Below are positions 60,921-64,000 of a stretch of 64,000 nt of DNA, piece after piece (position 1 is the first letter of the stretch; every line of letters starts with the position of its first letter). The DNA is from Flavobacterium ajazii (lineage in GTDB: Bacteria; Bacteroidota; Bacteroidia; Flavobacteriales; Flavobacteriaceae), in contig NZ_JAAEHL010000007.1 in assembly GCF_010614725.1 (NCBI RefSeq), forward strand, positions 248,001-312,000, written 5' to 3'. The translations under genes and the position numbers were made by a program. The notes beneath the pieces are model-generated. The model was not told the DNA's origin. It was given only the letters and a program-made list of their open reading frames with translations, and did no database searches.

Positions 60921-63900
60921 TTAAAAATTAAAATTGAATCCTACTGAATACAATGCCGTTGGCGGTAACTTCATCGTTTTACCTGTGTAAGGAAGGAAAT
61001 CAGGATCTAAATTATCATTGTTTTTTCTCCAGATAATTCCAAGATTTCTGGCCGAACAGGTTAAAGATGCACTATCAATAAAAGTATTTGCAAATAAATT
61101 AGTCAAATCATATTTTAATGAAACTTCTTTAAAACGAATATGATCTCCGTCAATCACACGATTATCACTAAATACATAACGTGCATAGCTGTAACCTCCC
61201 ATTCCTCTTACACCCGGAACATTTGTTGTAGCCTCATCTCCCGGATTTCTCCATCTCTGATCAATTTCTGCATTTAAATCGTATGCGCCAAAAGTTCCAT
61301 ATCTGGTAACATAACTGTTGAATGCCGGTTTAAACAATACATAATCTAATTTGTAAGTCGCTAATAAGTAAAGAGATAATTTTTTATACGTAACATTAGC
61401 ACTTAAACTTCCGTAGTATTTTGGTGTAGAAGTTCCCATATATTTCATGTCTTCGATGTCTTTCAAAGCCGTATTCGATTGTACAATGTTACCGTCTTTG
61501 TCATACACCTGAACAGATCCTGAGGAATTTAATCCTGCATTTCTAAAGGCAAAAATACTGTTGACCCCATAACCTACAATTGGAGGTGTACTTCCTGTTC
61601 CATTTAGATATAGCGAATAATTGGTATATCTTGAATCTGTAACTTCATTGGTATTGTATGATGTTACTAAAGTCATATCCAATCCAAAATCTTTCGATTT
61701 AACTAATACTCCTGTTAAATTTAAATCGATACCATGGCTTTTCAGCGTTGATGTATTTCTTACTAAAGTGTTATTTGGGATTCCATAAAACGGTGAAACC
61801 GGAAAATCCTGAATTAAATCCCTGCTGTCTTTTTGGTAATATTCTACAGTTCCGTTTAAACGATAATTAAGAACACTAAAATCAAGACCAAAGTTCATGA
61901 TTCCTGTTTTTTCCCATCTTAAAGAAGGATTAGCAGCTGCTGAAACAAAAGCATATGGCTGTTGCGAAAAAGTATCAACATCTGCCAAAGATATATTCGT
62001 AAAAGGGAATGTGGTCAAACTAATGTTTCCGTTGTAACCATAACTCGCCCTGAAACTTAAATTATCAATTGCCTTAACACCTTTCATGAAATCCTCTTTA
62101 ATGATATTCCATTTAAAACCTGTTGACCACAAAGGTGTTCTTCTGTATCTTTTATCAACCCCAAAGTTGTTGTAATCATCTAAACGGGCACTTCCTGAAA
62201 CGGTATATCGGTCAGCATACGTATAAGAAGCATTTCCGTAGTAAGATAAAAAACGACGAGTCTGGCTTTTTAAGGTATTATTGTAACCAATAGTTTGTGC
62301 ATAACCATAAATTGTATTAGGCGTATTGGAAGGAAGATCTATGGAAGTCTGAGAGTTTTCATTATAACCGTATAATGTTCCTCCTTCCTGCATTTCTTTA
62401 GTTTCCCTAAACTCAATACCTCCAAGTACGTCGATAGCGTGTTTTTCTGCTAAAAGATTATTGTAGACCAACTGTCCTCTTCCCGTATAACTATCTTTCT
62501 GATATCTTGTGCTTTGGTCGATTCCTCCAACAGGGACTCCATATACCAATTCTCCTGAACCATTAACAGAAGTATAGCTATTGATAAAATCCCTGACAAA
62601 ATAGCTGTCTGGATCATTAAATTTTCTGCTGTCAGCATTAGAATGTTCTATAAAATAAGTTGCAACTGCATCTAAACCTTTAAATAGTGGCGCTGTAACA
62701 GAAATATTAGCGGAGTAATTTTGTTCTTTACTGCCAGTGCCTCCGTAATTTTGCTCATCCATATAATTGTAAGTCCATGGCAGATATCCCTGACTTTGAA
62801 GTCTTTCACTGTCTGCACTGTAAAAACGTCTGTAATACGATACAGAATTTCCGTTTTCATCCACAATCTGATCGTAAGGTAAAAAAGAAGTTAATGAAGA
62901 CGCCAAAGGAGATAACCCAAGACCATTTTGATCAAAATTGAAAAAAGATCCTTTCAAACTTGTATTTACTTTTAAATAATCAAGCAGTTTAAAATCCTGG
63001 TTTACTGTAAAAGTCATACGTTTTCCTCCTGTACCAAGAGTTTGTGTTTTTTCGTTAGAGAAAGAAGCTGAAGTAAAATAGGTATAATCATTTTCTCCTC
63101 CGCTGAATGAAAAGTCATAACTTTTGGTCTCAGATGGACGCATAAAATATTTGCTGATCTGGTCGTAATTATTTCTTCCTCTTAAAATATCCAACTGCGC
63201 ATTTTTTTCTGCAGTTGTAATCGTGCCTCTTTTTTCCTGAAACATATATTCAACTCCCTGACTGATTGGTGTCGAATAATAAAGACTTGTTGCAGCTGCA
63301 GGGTCGGTAATAATTCCTTTATCAACCAATTCCTGCTCTAAATTTAAAACCTGAGAAGAATTCATTAAAGGCAAACCTGACAAAGAAGCTTTATTGGCGA
63401 TTCCGTAATTTTGAGAAGCACTGAATCTTGTTTTTCCTCTCTTTCCTTTTTTAGTTTCGATTACCATAACCCCATTGGCAGATCTTGCACCGTAAATAGA
63501 AGCCGCTGCAGCATCTTTCAAAAAGGTAATTTTTTCGATGTCTTTTGGATTCAGGGTTCTAATATCCAATTCAGTCGGAGTGCCGTCTAAAATAATCAAT
63601 GGCATATCATTGGCACCACTCGTAGCATATGTAGACTGGCCTCTGATTCTGAAGTTATAGCTTGAAATCCCCGCCGCATCGCCGTATAAATTTCCGTAAA
63701 CAAACGTATTATCAGAATCCATTACGTCGATTGCCAAACCCGCAACCTGACCTTCCAGCTGGTGCATTACGTTTGATACCGGGATTTTCTCCAGTTCTTT
63801 TGCTGTAATCGTAGACACAGAACCTGTAGAACGTGTTTTCGCAATTTTCTGGTAACCGTTGTTTACAACAATTTCGCTCATTACCGAGATTTTCTCGTTA

Positions 63901-64000
63901 GCTATTACTGTTACACTGGACCGACCGTCAAGGTTTACTTTTGTCGTTTCAATAGTTAACCCTGAAGTTTCGATAACAGCATTTGACGGTACGTTGTGTA
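60921..64000 (-). CDS. SusC/RagA TonB-dependent transporter, 5' end outside window
   Basis: At least 1026 residues; the reading frame stays open through the right edge, so the ATG at 63881 is internal and the start, signal peptide and most of the regulatory domain lie beyond. Reading upstream of that ATG gives a continuous beta-domain sequence (NLDGRSSVTVIANEKISVMS), then the plug: IAKTRSTGSVSTITAKELEK, VSNVMHQLEGQVAGLAIDV, SYNFRIRGQSTY, DMPLIILDGTP, IEKITFLKDAAAASIYGARS. The barrel ends TALYSVGFNFNF. It works with the SusD partner to import a nutrient. It heads the operon susC-susD-TlpA-hydrolase. Confidence 0.93.
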   Translation of the reverse strand, partial: HNVPSNAVIETSGLTIETTKVNLDGRSSVTVIANEKISVMSEIVVNNGYQKIAKTRSTGSVSTITAKELEKIPVSNVMHQLEGQVAGLAIDVMDSDNTFVYGNLYGDAAGISSYNFRIRGQSTYATSGANDMPLIILDGTPTELDIRTLNPKDIEKITFLKDAAAASIYGARSANGVMVIETKKGKRGKTRFSASQNYGIANKASLSGLPLMNSSQVLNLEQELVDKGIITDPAAATSLYYSTPISQGVEYMFQEKRGTITTAEKNAQLDILRGRNNYDQISKYFMRPSETKSYDFSFSGGENDYTYFTSASFSNEKTQTLGTGGKRMTFTVNQDFKLLDYLKVNTSLKGSFFNFDQNGLGLSPLASSLTSFLPYDQIVDENGNSVSYYRRFYSADSERLQSQGYLPWTYNYMDEQNYGGTGSKEQNYSANISVTAPLFKGLDAVATYFIEHSNADSRKFNDPDSYFVRDFINSYTSVNGSGELVYGVPVGGIDQSTRYQKDSYTGRGQLVYNNLLAEKHAIDVLGGIEFRETKEMQEGGTLYGYNENSQTSIDLPSNTPNTIYGYAQTIGYNNTLKSQTRRFLSYYGNASYTYADRYTVSGSARLDDYNNFGVDKRYRRTPLWSTGFKWNIIKEDFMKGVKAIDNLSFRASYGYNGNISLTTFPFTNISLADVDTFSQQPYAFVSAAANPSLRWEKTGIMNFGLDFSVLNYRLNGTVEYYQKDSRDLIQDFPVSPFYGIPNNTLVRNTSTLKSHGIDLNLTGVLVKSKDFGLDMTLVTSYNTNEVTDSRYTNYSLYLNGTGSTPPIVGYGVNSIFAFRNAGLNSSGSVQVYDKDGNIVQSNTALKDIEDMKYMGTSTPKYYGSLSANVTYKKLSLYLLATYKLDYVLFKPAFNSYVTRYGTFGAYDLNAEIDQRWRNPGDEATTNVPGVRGMGGYSYARYVFSDNRVIDGDHIRFKEVSLKYDLTNLFANTFIDSASLTCSARNLGIIWRKNNDNLDPDFLPYTGKTMKLPPTALYSVGFNFNF

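Overview
The window looks like chromosome of a Flavobacterium-type Bacteroidota. The evidence is the low G+C content, Bacteroidota-style promoters (TAnnTTTG -7 boxes with TTTG/TTG about 20 nt upstream), no obvious Shine-Dalgarno sites, a SprA-family giant outer-membrane protein (type IX secretion/gliding), SusC/SusD pairs, GH97 and LytTR regulators. No rRNA, tRNA, CRISPR, phage or complete insertion sequence was seen.

Layout. (1) 125-7180, minus strand: a tight run tpx-dgkA-ftsK-lolA-LptF/G permease-ribBA-thioesterase (gaps of 1-20 bp) that joins peroxide defence, lipid recycling, chromosome segregation, lipoprotein and LPS traffic and riboflavin synthesis. The RibA half of RibBA looks catalytically dead. 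(2) 7200-9377: repeat-rich DNA, then a small conserved-looking protein, a thioredoxin and a 2-Cys peroxiredoxin. (3) 9503-16394, minus strand: a probable peptidoglycan (anhydro-muropeptide) recycling locus with GH3 NagZ-like glucosaminidase, GNAT, TPR protein, AmpG-like importer, GH10-like hydrolase and AnmK kinase. (4) 16600-19847: lemA plus DUF3137 on the plus strand, a block of repeats, then DUF1634 plus TauE/SafE. (5) 20111-29223: a TonB siderophore-type receptor divergent from a TolC-MacA-MacB-permease efflux operon that carries its own LytS/LytTR two-component pair. (6) 29652-38038: a sprA-family gene and a GT9 glycosyltransferase. (7) 38294-49526: mixed metabolism (FAD/Fe-S oxidoreductase, Gfo/Idh/MocA, amino-acid permease, two small unknowns, a nucleosidase, a GH97 glycosidase). 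(8) 49677-64000, minus strand: intradiol dioxygenase-like lipoprotein, M16 protease, DsbD, and a susC-susD-TlpA-hydrolase operon cut by the right edge.

The most striking non-coding content is a set of intergenic inverted-repeat elements. One family of about 70-205 bp, with 18-bp terminal inverted repeats in its best copy, occurs four times, each copy 5-28 bp after a stop codon in the direction of transcription. A second element is a 209-bp structure with perfect 31-bp terminal arms and REP-like inner hairpins. Others bracket the thioredoxin gene and the Gfo/Idh gene. No single clearly new enzymatic system stands out. The best leads are these elements, the sprA-family gene in an unexpected neighbourhood, the degenerate RibA domain, and the linked receptor/efflux/two-component block.
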